Shown piece after piece: positions 32,006-45,400 of a stretch of DNA of 64,000 bases. The DNA is taken from contig NC_037313.1 of assembly GCF_000143535.2 (NCBI RefSeq), positions 317,501 to 381,500 on the forward strand, written 5' to 3'. This DNA comes from Botrytis cinerea B05.10. Lineage: Eukaryota > Ascomycota > Leotiomycetes > Helotiales > Sclerotiniaceae. Numbering within the stretch: position 1 is the stretch's first letter; each line of letters opens with the position of its first letter. The translations under genes were made by a program, and so were the position numbers. A model generated the notes under the pieces. It searched no databases. It was not told the origin of the DNA and worked only from the letters and a program-made list of their open reading frames with translations.

Positions 32006-35000
32006 TTAAGTTTGCTTCCAAGCACTTAACATCTCCACGATCTTACGATGTCCATATCGCTTAGGAACCAGAAGCGCAGTATTACCGTCAGTACCCACAA
32101 AGGTTGGATCTGCGCCTGCGCTTAACAGGAGTTTAAACATCTCTTCATCTCCATGTGCAGCTGCCCAAAAGATAGGCGATCGTCCCTCAACACTCCTGAC
32201 ATTGACATTGACCGATTTCGTCTCAAGGAGTAATTGGACTACCTCGATATGAGCATACCTGGTAGCGATCCAGAGAGGTGTCACCTTCCTAGGGTTTGGA
32301 AGGTCCGGTTCGACCCCTCGCTTTAACAAACTTTGAATTTTCTTTTTCTCTCCACATTTAGATGCGTTATAGAATTGAGCAACCATGAACCACTTTTCCC
32401 GAGATGATAGCATCTTCAGATGTGTGTCGATAATATGGAGAACTTGTTCTTGCCCACTTGTAGCGGCGGCTTTGAGTATGTCTTCCGTTATTATAACTTC
32501 TGCCCCTCGTTTCTCAAGCAAAAGCATCATTATCTCCTCTCCTCTCCTCTCATTCCACACAGCTGCCTTCACAACCTCTTCTGTAATTACTACTTCTACC
32601 CCTCCTTTCTCAAGCAAAAGCATCATCACCCTTTCATCAAACTGACCTGCTACTACCTTCACCACCTCTTCCGTAATTACTACTTTTGCTTCTCGTTTCT
32701 CAAGCAAAAGCATCATTATCTCCTTTCCACTCTTCCAATTCCCTGCTGCTGCCTTTACCACTTCTTCTGTAATTACTACTTCTGCCCCTCGTTTCTCAAG
32801 CAAAAGCATCATTATCTCCTCTCCGCTACTCTTATTCCCTGCTGCTACTTTTACTACCTTTTCCGTAATTTCTATTTCAGCTCCTCGTTTTTCAAACAAA
32901 AGCATCATTATCTCCTTTCCACTCTTCCAATTCCCTACTGCTGCTTTTATCACTTCTTCCGTAATCACCAATTCTGCCCCTCGTTTCTCAAACAAAAGCA
33001 TCATTATCTCCTCTCCGCTACTCTTATTCCCTGCTGCTACTTTTACTACCTTTTCCGTAATTTTTATTTCAGCTCCTCGTTTTTCAAACAAAAGCATCAT
33101 TATCTCCTTTCCACTCTTCCAATTCCCTGCTGCTGCTTTTATCACTTCTTCCGTAAACACCAATTCTGCCCCTCGTTTCTCAAACAAAAGTATCATTATC
33201 TCCTTTCCACTCTTCCAATTCCCTGCTGCTGCTTTTATCACTTCTTCCGTAATCACCACTTCTGCCCCTCGTTTCTCAAGCAAAAGCATCAGCACGCATT
33301 CGTCAAACCGACCTGCTACTGCCTTCACCACCTCTTCCGTAATTACTAATTCTGCTCCTCGTTTCTCAAGCAAAAGCATCAACACCTCCTTTCCACTATA
33401 TTCATTCCCCGCTGCTGCCTTTACCATCTGTTCCATAATTACTACTTCTGCCCATCGTTTCTCAAACAAAAGCATCATTATCTCCTTTCCACTACTCTTA
33501 TTCCCTGCTGCTGCTTTTACTACCTTTTCCGTAATTTTTATTTCAGCTCCTCGTTTTTCAAACAAAAGCATCATTATCTCCTCTCCTCTCCTCTCATTCC
33601 CCACAGCTGCCTTCACAACCTCTTCTGTAATTACTACTTCTACCCCTCCTTTCTCAAGCAAAAGCATCATCACCCTTTCATCAAACTGACCTGCTACTAC
33701 CTTCACCACCTCTTCCGTAATTACTACTTTTGCTTCTCGTTTCTCAAGCAAAAGCATCATTATCTCCTTTCCACTCTTCCAATTCCCTGCTGCTGCCTTT
33801 ACCACTTCTTCTGTAATTTCTACTTCTGCTCCTCGTTCCTCAAGCAAAAGCATCATTATCTCCTTTCCACTCCTAGAATTCCCTGCAACTGCTTTCACCA
33901 CCTCTTCTGTTACTATAACATTCTCCCGTTTCAAACCCAATAAAATATGCAATATGTTTTTGTGTGATAATCTTACAATCTGTATTATGTTCTCTTCTTC
34001 AATCTGATTGTCGTCTCTGATTTTATCCGTTAACCTTGTCAGCATATTCTTTACTGCTTCGTTTTCCCACTGATTTTGATCTATATAGGTCCCTACTAGC
34101 TTCGCTTTGCTGCTTAGTGTATCTGGGTGGTATGCCCCTTGGAGATCTTGTCTGATCTGTATCACCTCCAGAAAAAGAATCTCTGCCTCTTTCCATCGCC
34201 CTTGAATTTTATGCACCAACGCAAGACCGTCTTTTAGTGATAGTAGATGCAAATTTTCTTTTCCAAGCATCTGCTCAGAATCTTCGATCGTATCTATCAT
34301 TGTAGTCTGTGTGTTCTCATAGTTTTGCGTGCCTCCTAGAGCGAGTGCCATGTCAATTGACCTGATTGCTTTGAGTTCATCTGACTCCAGATATTCTGGT
34401 ACTAAACTGTTGATTTCAGTTGAATCCTTGTATCTTGCTTGATATCTTAAGTTTTCCGGAATCGTTTCCCAGTTCCAGACAAGTAGAAAATCATATGAGA
34501 ATCCATGTGTAGAAGCCGAAGGTTGTTGAGATAGATATTTGTTCTCTACTTTTATACGCTGTCGTAGAGTGACTGCCATCATAATGATTGTAAAATGGTC
34601 TTTGCATGCTCTAATAATAGCTGGCTTTGAAGCTCCGTGTAGAAGACAGACGAGGTCACCCGGTCGTACTATTTGTGCTGAGGCCTGAAGAATCCATGTA
34701 GTACCATACTCCTCCCTGTACCACAAAGATATCGGTGTATCGTTGAAAACAATATTCATATACTGTTTATGATACTGAGTATCATCAATCTTTGTTGAAG
34801 ATATATGACCAAGAACAAAGCCGTAACTTTTGATTATCGATATTTCCCTATCGTCCCACGTTTCTACATTCACCTTTTCATTGAGAATAAATTTAACAAG
34901 TCGTTGCAATAATGTCTTCCATGGAAGTTTGTAATCAGGTAAGAGATCAGCCGAGTTCAGACCATCAGAACTCATACTGAGCAAAGCATATACCTTGTCA

Positions 35001-35854
35001 TGACGTATAGTAGCTTTATGAGAATGATACATATCCATTAGCTCCCCTAAAGAGATATCGCTTAATAGATCAAAAGTATATTCTGGCCGAAATATTGCTC
35101 CTCTTATCAAGTAGATCGTTGGACGGACGAGGCTTTGCAAACCCAAATGATCTTCATCGAGAAACCTTAGTTTTCCAATACCAGAGCAGAATGTATACCC
35201 ATTTATTCTCGCAGAACCACAAATAATCAGGATGCGCCGGGCTAAGCCAACCTCTTGAAGTACCTAAATCGAGACTCTTCAGTAATTTATTTGGTTTTTG
35301 TTGATAGTTATTCCACTTACCCAGATACGCTGGAACCATGGTCGTTTAAGCAATTCAAGAATTCGCTTTTCGTTCTCTTTACTGCTCGATGGGTCCATCA
35401 ACTCATCTTCTACACCACGTATAATTTTAAGGGCTTGGTCGCTATCGTCTGCCGCCTCTCCGAGATAGACGATTACACGATCCGCCAAACCGAAAATTTT
35501 CGCCATCAACCCGATCTGATGCGATTTTTCTTCTTCATCTTTTTGATTGATGCAGATAGCATCTACCCATATGATCCGTTCAAAGGTGCGATCTCGAAGC
35601 TGCAATAATGCTGCATGAAGATTCGCTGTGACAGGCAGAGGTTGCTTGTCTATAAAGACAGACCGAAGTGTTTCTGAGACACCCCACACGTAGGATAAAG
35701 CTTGATAGATATGAGTTGCCTTGTTCGCTTTTTCGAGAGGGTAGATATGAAGTCGGCATTCTATAGAGGCAGTCAAGGCCTCACTTGGCATTAGACAAAG
35801 CAAGCGAATAGTATTAGTATCCCGCAAGGACGAGGTACCATAATAATGAGACAT
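32006..35854 (-). CDS. HET-domain protein with TPR-like, atypical helical and ankyrin repeats
   Basis: Two exons, 1263 aa. ATG 35854 (MSHYYGTSSL) opens a HET domain: YQALSYVWG, WVDAICINQKDEEEKSHQI, RPWFQRIWV. Intron 35264..35320 (GTAAGT donor) splits the conserved W-V-LQEVGLA motif. The HET domain is the toxic effector of fungal heterokaryon incompatibility. A region resembling TPRs follows (HLLSLKDGLALVHKIQGRWKEAE), then about 15 units of 30-32 aa (ITEEVVKAAAGN...MMLLLEKRGAEV), and finally three standard ankyrin units (VTPLWIATRYAHIEVVQLLL). The helical units resemble degenerate ankyrins without the beta-hairpin. Effector, then sensor repeats, without an obvious NACHT or NB-ARC domain between them, is the notable architecture. 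No disabling mutation is seen. Confidence 0.8.
32420..33940 (-). repeat. About 15 tandem 90/96-bp helical units in the HET gene
   Basis: Units are of two lengths: 32 aa (AAGNWKSGKEIMMLLLEKRG type) and 30 aa (VVAGQFDERVMMLLLEKGG type). A block of three units is present twice almost unchanged, at about 32540-32760 and 33590-33800, showing block duplication. Confidence 0.9.
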
Positions 35855-36225
35855 AACGTAATATATAGCGCTAAGCAACCTTTGTATGTTGGATGATTGT
35901 AATATCAATATAGTATAACGAGCTTAGTGTTGTCGTCCGATCGATGTCCGCTAAGTATTGATGTGTGGGGAAACACAAAATATACACGCCCACGGTCTTT
36001 AACAAGGGACCTTTTGCCGCTACTCACGATTAGCCGCATACGATAAGAAGATGTTCACATTCCCATCGATTGACAGGGACCTGGTAGATTCCAATTTGTC
36101 GGCTCCTAACTCAAGCTAAGCCATATTAGAGAGGGTATCCTAGCTTACAGAGCTGGACTTGAGCGGGGTAAAATTTCTCAAGATCTATCAGCTTGGTTTA
36201 TCAAGCCCAATCACAATTATCGTTA

Positions 36226-37098
36226 CTCCACCTTAATTTCTGGCCACCCCTGTTTTGGGCCGCCCTAAATTTGTATGAGGATTATATATAAATTTAAAAC
36301 TTTCATAAAACTTTAAGAACAACTATTAAAAGAAAGTTATTTATCTTTGTAAGAATTTTAACTTTGAATCTTTATAGAAATCCTAAAAAAAATCAAAAAA
36401 AATCAATAGTTATAGAGATATAGTTTAAATAGGAAAAAATAACCCCTGCAATCTCAAGAGTACCTCTATAAATACTTATTTATAAGAAATTACCAATGTG
36501 TTTTAATCTCTCGTATCGAATATAATAGAAATTTATGATAAAAATTTATCGTTTAATTTTGGTAATTTTAATTAAGAAGTTATGAAAGATTTTATTAAAA
36601 GTTTAAATTTATATAGGGATTTTGTGACCGAAATGCTTTACAGAGCTGAATAAACAGGGTTCATTTCATCCAAAACTACAGAACTACAGCTCTCTGGGAA
36701 GCTCTTTATATGCACAATCTCGTACACTAACAGAGCGGCTTCGGACGCGTTCCTCTTAGATCGTAATACCTCATTTTCCCATAGTAAATCACCTAAATCT
36801 GATCGTGTGTGAACGGACCATGAGCTTATCCGTTATCCCACGTGATTTACCTGAGTGTAGGTGACTTCGTGACAGATTTACACACAAATTTGAAAATCAA
36901 TATTTTAAAGATCTAGATCTCAATCCAGAAAAATCCTAAAAATCTAAAAACTTTAGTATCTAGCTGAAATCATTTGAATTATATATGTACAAATTTTCGA
37001 TAGATTCCATATATAAGAAAGTTATAAATATCATTTTTTTGAGGTTTTGGGTGTGAAAGGGTGGCCCAAAACAGGGGTGGCCAGAAATTAGGGTGGTC
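36226..37098. mobile_element. 870-bp element with about 38-bp terminal inverted repeats
   Basis: The left end TTAATTTCTGGCCACCCCTG plus TTTTGGGC is matched inverted at the right end (GGCCCAAAACAGGGGTGG plus CCAGAAATTA). The interior is very AT-rich, holds a second inner inverted repeat (AAATTTAAAACTTTCATAA against its complement near 36575-36620) and a copy of repeat family B. No ORF. Typical of a MITE or short non-autonomous DNA transposon; the target-site duplication is unclear. Confidence 0.75.
36700..36875 (+). repeat. Dispersed repeat family B, copy 3
   Basis: CTCTTTATATGCACAATCTC, TACACTAACAGAG, CATTTTCCCATAGTAAATC, CTGATCGTGTGTGAACGG. It lies inside the 36226-37098 element, so the family B sequence may belong to that transposon. 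Confidence 0.75.
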
Positions 37099-37114
37099 GA
37101 CTTATTAGTTCATG

Positions 37115-37262
37115 TAGCCTCGACCGCTTACGAAATTGCCTCCGCGCTTCCATGTACACCCCCGCTCTTTTACGACCACAGACAACCCGTCGTCCATCAA
37201 TCTTGGACCTAAAGGTAAAACCATAATGTAGAATACCACAACCCAGCATACCCTTCCTCAAA
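37115..37262 (+). repeat. Dispersed repeat family C, copy 3
   Basis: GCCTCGACCGCTT, CGTCGTCCATCAATCTT and flanking words match copies at 30250 and 41510. The remainder up to 37626 holds no gene and serves as the upstream region of the SesA gene. Confidence 0.5.
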
Positions 37263-37626
37263 TCCGTTTCTTTCTATCCCCATTCTGAATGATCTATTTA
37301 TTCATTCAATTCCTCGAATCAAGACAGTCAACGCAAAGAGCGTTTAACAAGGGGTAGTTTGATTGCAATTCGAAGTGGTTGAGTGGTGCAAAGTTTATTG
37401 GGCCCCGATGGTTAAACCAAATGAGCCGGATTTCTATTTACCAATAATAAATCGTTTTCCAAAGAGAGGCTGTCAGCCTGCATATCAGCATAGCCTGCAA
37501 ATGTAAGATGACATGTAATATACTCCACCCTCCGTTTTATGACTTCTATACAACAATTCCTCCAAGATTAATCTTTTCATATTTTTACTAAAAGAAATCA
37601 GTATTTCTATCGCTTCCTTAGTAAGC

Positions 37627-40600
37627 ATGTCGGGTGTTGGCGAAGCAAGTCTCGTCCTTGGTATAATCTCGTCAATAATTGCAATTATCGATGCCACCAA
37701 GCAAATTTACGATGCTGTTGAAGATGAAGGAGGTCTCCCGGAAAATTTCAAGAAGTCATCGGCAAAACTGCCCCTCATCTCAAATCTCCTTAGGGATGCG
37801 GAAAGATATGTCGACGACATGACGAACGAAGTTGATAAGGCTGCTTTCCTACTTACCTTGGAAGGTTGCAAACTTCAAGCATCACAGCTCAAAGAATTAT
37901 TTGAGAAGGTTATACCAGAAGAAGGTGCCTCAAGAATGGACCGATATGTAAAAGCTGCGCGAACAATCGGGAAAGGCGGCCGAGTAGAGAGTTTAATGAG
38001 TGGAATTTTGGATAGTCTACGTCTCTTAACAATGAAATTCCCACAAATCACGAAACCTGGAGACAAAAAGCTGTTGACAGAGGCCATTGCTGAAGTGCTT
38101 GAAATGGAGCCTTCCTTGCCTGATAGTAAGTCACTCTCTGTATCCCAACTTGGGCGTTTTTTTCTAATAAAATGACCTTAGAACTGAAACCGATAACTTT
38201 TATGCCTTTTGATCGAAACGATGGCCTTGTTGATAGAACTGAAATTTTCGAATCCTTGGACCAACTTCTTAGCCCTGCAATACAAAATCGATCAGTCGCA
38301 ATCTGGGGTCTTGGTGGATGTGGGTGAGTGGGGAAATCGATTGTTACTTGTTATATTAGCTTACCGTTTTCTAGCAAAACACAGATTGCTCTGGAATACG
38401 CCTATCGCTGTCGAGATAAAAATTCGAGTTCCATTTTTTGGATTCGTGCCGATTCTGAAGCCACTTTTGTTCAGGATTATAGTGATCTTGCTAAGATCGC
38501 TAGACTATCATCAGATCTAAAAGCCGAAGACCTACTCGATGCAGTAAAACAATGGATTGAGAATCAAAAAGATTGGGTTCTTATTCTCGATAATGCGGAT
38601 GATTTGAGGATATTTAAAGAATCTTATTCAACTTCCGAAAACAAGCAGGCTCATGATCCAAAACTACTACGATTTATACCACGGTCCCGAACAGGAAATA
38701 TCATTTGGACTTCTCGCGATCGGAGAATTTGCGGCGATATTATACATATCCAGCGATGCATTGAGGTAAAAGCTATGGACAATGAACAGGCCATCGATCT
38801 CTTCCGAAACCTATCTGGGATACCCGATTTCACATCATCCAAAGATGAAAAATCAATCTTGGAACTTCTTGAGAGTCTTGGAAATCTTCCACTTGCAATC
38901 GTTCAGGCTGCTTCATATATTAGGAACACTAAAATATCCGTTCGGCAATATCTAAAATCTTTTGAGTCTGAGCAGTCGGATCTCCTAAGCGAGGAATTTC
39001 AAGACGTATATCGACCCGACTCGAATGTACCAAATGCTGTAATGCGAACCTGGCATATTTCAATGAAAAAGGTTGCAGAAGAAAGCCCTTGCAGCGAGAG
39101 AATCCTTAATACTATTACATTTTTTAATAATAAAGGAATTCCTTTCAAACTTATCGAAGAAGCTGCTGGTGCGACTTATAGCAACCATGAGATACTTCTA
39201 GCTGCTAGTCGGCTTAGCGATTACTCATTACTTCAAGCGCAAAGAGAAGTTGATGAGGAATTGCCAACTTACGAACAGCATCGCTTGGTACACCTTGCAA
39301 CTCGTCGAGCATTATCAGAAGCACAGATTCTTTTTTTTTCAGGAGAAGCTCTAAAAATAATGACAAACTTATTTCCCGATGGTACATATGGAACTTGGAA
39401 TGATTGTATTTTATACTTGCCACATGTCTTGAATATCTTGACGTTGCCACAAGTTGAGGGATATAAAAGTCAAGCGCCACTAATTTTGCAACGTATAGGT
39501 AGGTATTATTGGGAACAAGGTCACTCTGAGAAAGCTGAGCAGCTTGAGATCGAAGTTCTTGTATTACGAAAAGAGGTCTTGGGAGAAAAGCATCCAGATA
39601 CAATCACAGCGATGGCGAATCTTGCATCAACCTGGCGGCAGCAAGGTTATTATGAGAAAGCCGAATCACTTGAGATCGAAGTCCTTGCATTACAAAAAGA
39701 GATCTTAGGGGGAAAGCATCCAGATACAATCTCAGCGATGGCGAATCTTGCATCAACCTGGTGGCAGCAAGGTCATTATGAGAAAGCTGAGCAGCTCCAG
39801 ATCGAGGTTCTTGCATTACAAAAAGAGGTCTTGGGAGAAAAGCATCCAGATACAATCTTTGCGATGGCGAATCTTGCATCAACCTGGCGGCATCAAGGTC
39901 ATTATGAGAAAGCTGAGCAGCTCCAGATCGAAGTTCTTGCATTACAAAAAGAGGTCTTGGGAGAAAAGCATCCAGATACAATCACAGCGATGGCGAATCT
40001 TGCATCAACCTGGCGGCAGCAAGGTCATTATGAGAAAGCTGAGCAGCTCGAGATCGAAGTCCTTGCATTACGAAAAGAGATCTTGGGAGAAAAGCATCCA
40101 TTTACGATCTTTGTGATGGCGAATCTTGCATCAACCTGGCGGCAGCAAGGTCATTATGAGAAAGCTGAGCAACTTGAGATCAAAGTTCTTGCATTACGAA
40201 AAGAGATCTTGGGAGAAAAGCATCCAGATACAATCTTTGCGATGGCGAATCTTGCATCAACCTGGTGGCAGCAAGGTCACTCTGAGAAAGCTGAGCAGCT
40301 TGAGATTGAAGTTCTTGCATTACGAAAAGAGGTCTTGGGAGAAAAGCATCCAGATACAATCTTGGCGATGGCGAATCTTGCATCAACCTGGTGGCAGCAA
40401 GGTCATTATGAGAAAGCTGAACAACTTCAGATCGAAGTTCTTGCATTACAAAAAGAGGTTATTGGAGAAAAGCATCCAGATACAATCTTTGCGATGGCGA
40501 ATCTTGCATCAACCTGGTGGCAGCAAGGTCATTATGAGAAAGTTGGACAACTTCAGATCGAAGTTCTTGCATTACAAAAAGAGATCTTGAGGGAAAAGCA

Positions 40601-41174
40601 TCCAGATACAATCACAGCGATGGCGAATCTTGCATCAACCTGGTGGCAGCAAGGTCACTCTGAGAAAGCTGAGCAGCTTGAGATTGAAGTTCTTTCATTG
40701 CGAAAAGAGATCTTGGGAGAAAAGCATCCAGATACAATCTTTGCGATGGCGAATCTTGCATCAACCTGGCGGCATCAAGGTCACTCTGAGAACGCTGAAT
40801 CACTTGAGATCGAAGTTCTTGCATTACGAAAAGAGATCTTGGGAGAAAAGCATCCAGATACAATCTTGGCGATGGCGAATCTTGCATTAACTTGGTGGGA
40901 TCAAGGTCATTATGAGAAAGCTAAACAACTTCAAATCGAAGTTCTTGTATTGCGGAAAGAGGTTATTGGAGAAAAGCATCCAGATACAATCACCGCAATG
41001 ACAAAACTTACAGAAATGAATCAACAGCAAATATACAATGCCGAAGAAGTAAGATCAAACATTACATTTCCTAGTCGGCTCAAAAAACGGATCAAAAATG
41101 CGATTAGATTTGGAAGGCCAAAGAACCAGAAGACAGGTAATGATGTGTTCAACAAGGAACCTGGATCAGGTTAA
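37627..41174 (+). CDS. SesA-NB-ARC-TPR receptor
   Basis: Three exons, 1146 aa. ATG 37627 (MSGVGEASLVLGIISSIIAIID) opens a helical SesA-type N-terminal domain, related to HeLo-like death effectors. Intron 38126..38181 has a GTAAGT donor. The P-loop GLGGCGKTQIALEY is split by intron 38324..38374. Walker B is WVLILDNADD, followed by the NB-ARC motif SRTGNIIWTSR and GNLPLAIVQAASYI. The C-terminus is a short winged-helix-like region and about 12 tandem 42-aa TPR units (AMANLASTW, EKAEQL, LGEKHPDTI), then a basic tail. The protein is the fungal equivalent of a plant-type NB-ARC receptor. In such proteins TPRs sense or scaffold and the N-domain kills; that role is inferred. Intact. Confidence 0.85.
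39500..41020 (+). repeat. 12 tandem 126-bp TPR units
   Basis: Near-identical units. Variation sits at W-R/W, Q/H, H-Y/S, Q/S-L, Q/E-I and K-E-V/I. The whole array is also open on other frames, which explains shadow ORFs. Confidence 0.95.
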
Positions 41175-42440
41175 TCACGTGCGATATGCATGCAGAAGAG
41201 TCAGTGGGTTTACACACTCACAATCCAATACGAGGTGGAAGAAGGACTCCTGTTTTCCTCTCTTCTCTTCTTCGGGTTTTAGGTTGGATACAAAATCGCG
41301 TTATTCATCACCTTCTTGGTGTTCCTTACACATATCAAACTTCTCAATACTGTAATATAATAATGTACCTACATAAACAAAAGAAAACAAGGTAGAGTCC
41401 ATGTAATATATAGATATTTAATTTTTGTACTACCAAATAATAGCGTATGTCTAATAATAGTTAAGTATGGCGGTTTGAGCAGTGGGATTCTGCGGGATTG
41501 TCAGTCGCAGTTTTATTATTATTATCCAGCTTTGATTGTTGGCTGAGCCGCTCGGCCCTTGCACACTCATCACTCTCTTACATCCCCAGAAAACGGCGGT
41601 TCATCAATCTCGCTGGGGCAACAAGGGTGATCAAAAATGAGCCCTGTTTCTTGTGGCGCTACTAGCCACTGATAATACAACATTCTCTCGCTGCATCCTT
41701 ATCATGAAAGTTCTTTTACTTTAGTGATAATTATAATAAATAAGTGTAGCTATGTTGAAAGTAGTGAAGTCGGATGATGATATTATAGATTGATCAGACG
41801 TAGCGCAAGAGTCCTCGCATTACAATATAATTGTGCGAATGCCGAACGTCTGATAATTATAATCTCTCTTTCAAGGCCAAGTGTAGAATTCGACGACATC
41901 AGATTGATGTTCCCACAACCCGATGATAGTATTGATTGAATCCACAACCTCCGGAATTACCCCGCGATCGCGAAACATTCATCGAAAATTGTAGTACGCA
42001 CGCAACCAATTCAATCTCTCGAATGCAAGCTGCCATAGATTATCACAAATCTTATCGATATCAATTATGTGGTCCAGTAAGGATTTGCAAAGTGGTATTC
42101 TATTTTTGGTACTATTCAATACCAATCGTGGCATTCTACGATCGTGTGCATAATCAGGCTCGCAGCAGATTTGTTGTTCGGCAAGGCTCCGGTATCTCAA
42201 CCTCATTTTTTCGTTTCTGAACAATACCTGTCAAATTCTTCAGACGATAGAAAGCTTACACCTTCAGTTTGGGCAATTTCACGACTTCTATGCTCTTTAG
42301 AGACAATACATCATACTATCATCATCGTTTCATTTCACACCAGAGCTCTTCCGCAACCGAATACGCTACTGAGACCGATTGGGTATACGCTCAATATCTA
42401 TTGACAGAAAGGCTCAGCTTCTCCATAGGTTCTTTAGATC
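41175..42440. other. Intergenic with dispersed repeat family C copy 4 (41466-41740)
   Basis: The segment 41466-41740 carries all family C blocks (TTAGTCGCAG-like start, GCCGCTCGGCCCTTGCAC, AAACGGCGGTTCATCAATC, TGATCAAAAATGAGCCC, AAAGTTCTTTTACTTTAG). No gene is recognised in the rest; 41850-42440 is the probable promoter of the NACHT-ankyrin gene. Confidence 0.6.
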
Positions 42441-45400
42441 ATGAAATTCTTCAGGCGCAACAAGCCGATTAATGACGCTGGCTCTGCCTCTGTTTCTAAG
42501 CCACGAACACTAAAGAGCGGACTTCGAAGCTATCTATCGAAGAAAGACCAAAAACCTCAGCCAAATGTGGGGTCCATACCCTCCGCTACCAAGGACAGCC
42601 CGGCTCAGGGCACGCCCCACAAATCGAATTCCCAATCTGCTACTATTCCTAGTCACCATCTACCGAGTGTTCACGAAGAGGAGAATATCAAGTCACTTTG
42701 GGACTGTGCATATGACGCCGTCAAGAAAGAGAACCCGGAGTTGGTGACGAAGTACGAGAAACTGCTCTCAACAGAGCTACTGGAGAAAGGTAATTACTCC
42801 CTACATGCTGTATGTTACTGCCACTGACCTAGACACAGATTCCGAGCCGGATGAAGATCCTCTGAAGCAAGCCAAGAAAACCTTAGACGAGACCGACAAT
42901 ATCATCGACTCTAAGCTGCTTAATCGCCGAGCGCAGTTGAAAGCTATAATTACATGTGGCCAGCAACGAATGGATGCTAGAAAAACGGGCTTGCAAGACA
43001 CGATTGCGCATGGTGTAGAATTCGTGCTATGGGGAAAAGATTTGATTGGTGAAGCCGTCAAGGCATCCCCCGAAGCTTCCGTAGCTTGGGCAGGTGTCTG
43101 TATTATTCTCCCTCTCCTCACGAATGCCAGCACTGCAGATAAAGCAAACCGTGATGGATTCGCATATGTCACAACACGAATGAACTATTACGTTGCGCTT
43201 GAACCTCTACTGTTACAAGTCAGTCATGACTCTGCTAGTGTCACGGTCAACCAAAATCTAGTGCTCGAAATTAAGAAGCACATTATTGAGCTATATCAAC
43301 ACATCCTTGATTTCCAATTTCGAAGTGTTCTGCGATTTTATCGCAGCCATTACAAAAACTTTGGGCGAGATTCGATTCAACACGAGAACTGGTCTGATAT
43401 GAAGACCGCCATCATTGGTCTCGACAAGAATGTATGCAAAGATTTAGGGCAGATGAACGCGCTAGCGTCGACACAAGAGTTGGAAAATCTCAGTATGAAA
43501 GCACACGAATCACTCTTGAGTATGCAGCAGCTTCTATCTATCGCAGAGGAGCAGCTTGTGGTCACCAAAGAAAATAGGGACATTTTATTAAAACAACTCC
43601 AGACGCAGGAAAACTTCGCCAAAAAGAAGTCCACACAGGAGGAGGAAAAATGTCACCAGGTATTCCGCTTGACAAAAGACAACAAGGACGAGAGCTATGA
43701 ATGGTACAAGAATCGTGTAGAAGATCGAGTAGAAGGCACCTGTCAGTGGTTCCTAAATCACGAGCATTTCAAAGCATGGTTGAAACAAGATTCAGGGCCT
43801 TTACTGGTCACCGCGGATCCCGGCTGTGGAAAGTCTGTCTTAGCTAAATATCTGATAGACGATGGATTACCTAAATTATCATCAGCAACTACTATTTGCT
43901 ACTTCTTCTTCAAGGACCAGGATCAAGACACCGTCAAACAAGCGCTTTGCGCACTGTTACACCAACTCTTCTCGCATAAGCCTTCCCTGATTCGACATGC
44001 TATGCCGGAGTTTCGCGACAACGGACCAAGCTTAGCAGGTATTACAGAATTGCTATGGAAAATCTTGGAAAAAGCTGGAGCCGATCCCGAGGCTGGACCT
44101 GTGATTTTCGTTTTGGACGCTTTGGATGAATGTGAAGGAAAGCAATTCGACGTCCTGGTTTCGATGTTAAACCGCCACATTCAAAAAGACAAGAAAGAAA
44201 TTGGCAAAATGAAGTTCCTGTTGACTTGTCGCCCTTACGACTCGCTTACATCCCAGTTTCATGGGCCCGTTAATATTTTTCGTATACCGGGAGAAGAAGA
44301 TTCAGAGAGTATCGGCAAGGAAGTTAGTTCTGTGATCATACATCGAGTTAACCAGTTGGGGGAGGAGAAAAAGCTTGAACCACACATCAAGGCCCATCTT
44401 CAAGAGGAATTGCTCAAGATCACCCACCGCACCTATCTCTGGGTTTACCTTGTATTCGATCATCTTGAGTCAATTACCTTTAAGAAAACTAATAAAGGTG
44501 TAGATGTCGCAATCAAAGCCTTGCCAAAAAGTGTTAATCAAGCATACGAGAAGATACTTAGCAAGTCTGAGAATTATCTGATGGTTCGAAAGGCTTTGTG
44601 TATAGTCTTAGCAGCCCATCGGCCTCTAACTTTAGCGGAAATGAATATTGCCCTCAACATAGATACTGTATCAAGACCTATAGAATATCCAGACCTGGAA
44701 ACAGACGAGACCTTCAAAAGGACTCTAAGGAATTGGTGTGGATTGTTCATCTCAATACACCATAACAAAGTTTACTTTCTTCACCAAACTGCTCGGGAGT
44801 TTCTCCTTTCGGAATTATCATCACTAGCGAAGATTCAAACGGAGGGTTCATCTTGGCAAGGCTCTATAAGTACCCAAGAATCACATTCAGTTCTCGCGAC
44901 AAGCTGTATACGGTATCTTGAATTATTTAATCATGAGACCGTAGTTTCACTAGATGAAGACGAGAGTACCTCTCTACACATGGATAGGGATATATTCCTC
45001 GATTATTCAGCCGAAAATTGGGCACATCACTTCCGCGAAGCTCGTACTAGTAGTGATGAGAAAATAGTAAATTCAGTATTCCAAATTTGTGGTCCGGATT
45101 CAAAGAGTTGCTTGATTTGGAGCAAGATTTATTGGAGTAGTAGATATTATGATTATACCGAATGTCATACTACAATAATAATAGCGTCGTATTTTGGGTT
45201 AAACGAGATTGTGAAATTGCTACTTGAAAGAGGTGCTGATATCGAATCCAAGGATAGCAAATATGGTCAAACACCACTATTATGGGCTGCTGAGAATGGG
45301 CACGATACAGTTGTGAAATTGCTACTCGAAAAAGGTGCTGATATCGAATCGAAGGATAGCGATTATGGTCAAACACCACTGTCATGGGCTACTAAGGATG

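Noticed and set aside
32420..33349. 309-aa plus-strand ORF with FLKQKHHYLLS repeats
   Set aside because: Antisense of the HET gene repeat array, the same artefact.
39748..40890. Plus- and minus-strand ORFs with MHQPGGSKVIMRKLSS and LYLDAFLPRPLFVMQEL repeats
   Set aside because: Frame shadows of the TPR array in the SesA-NB-ARC gene.
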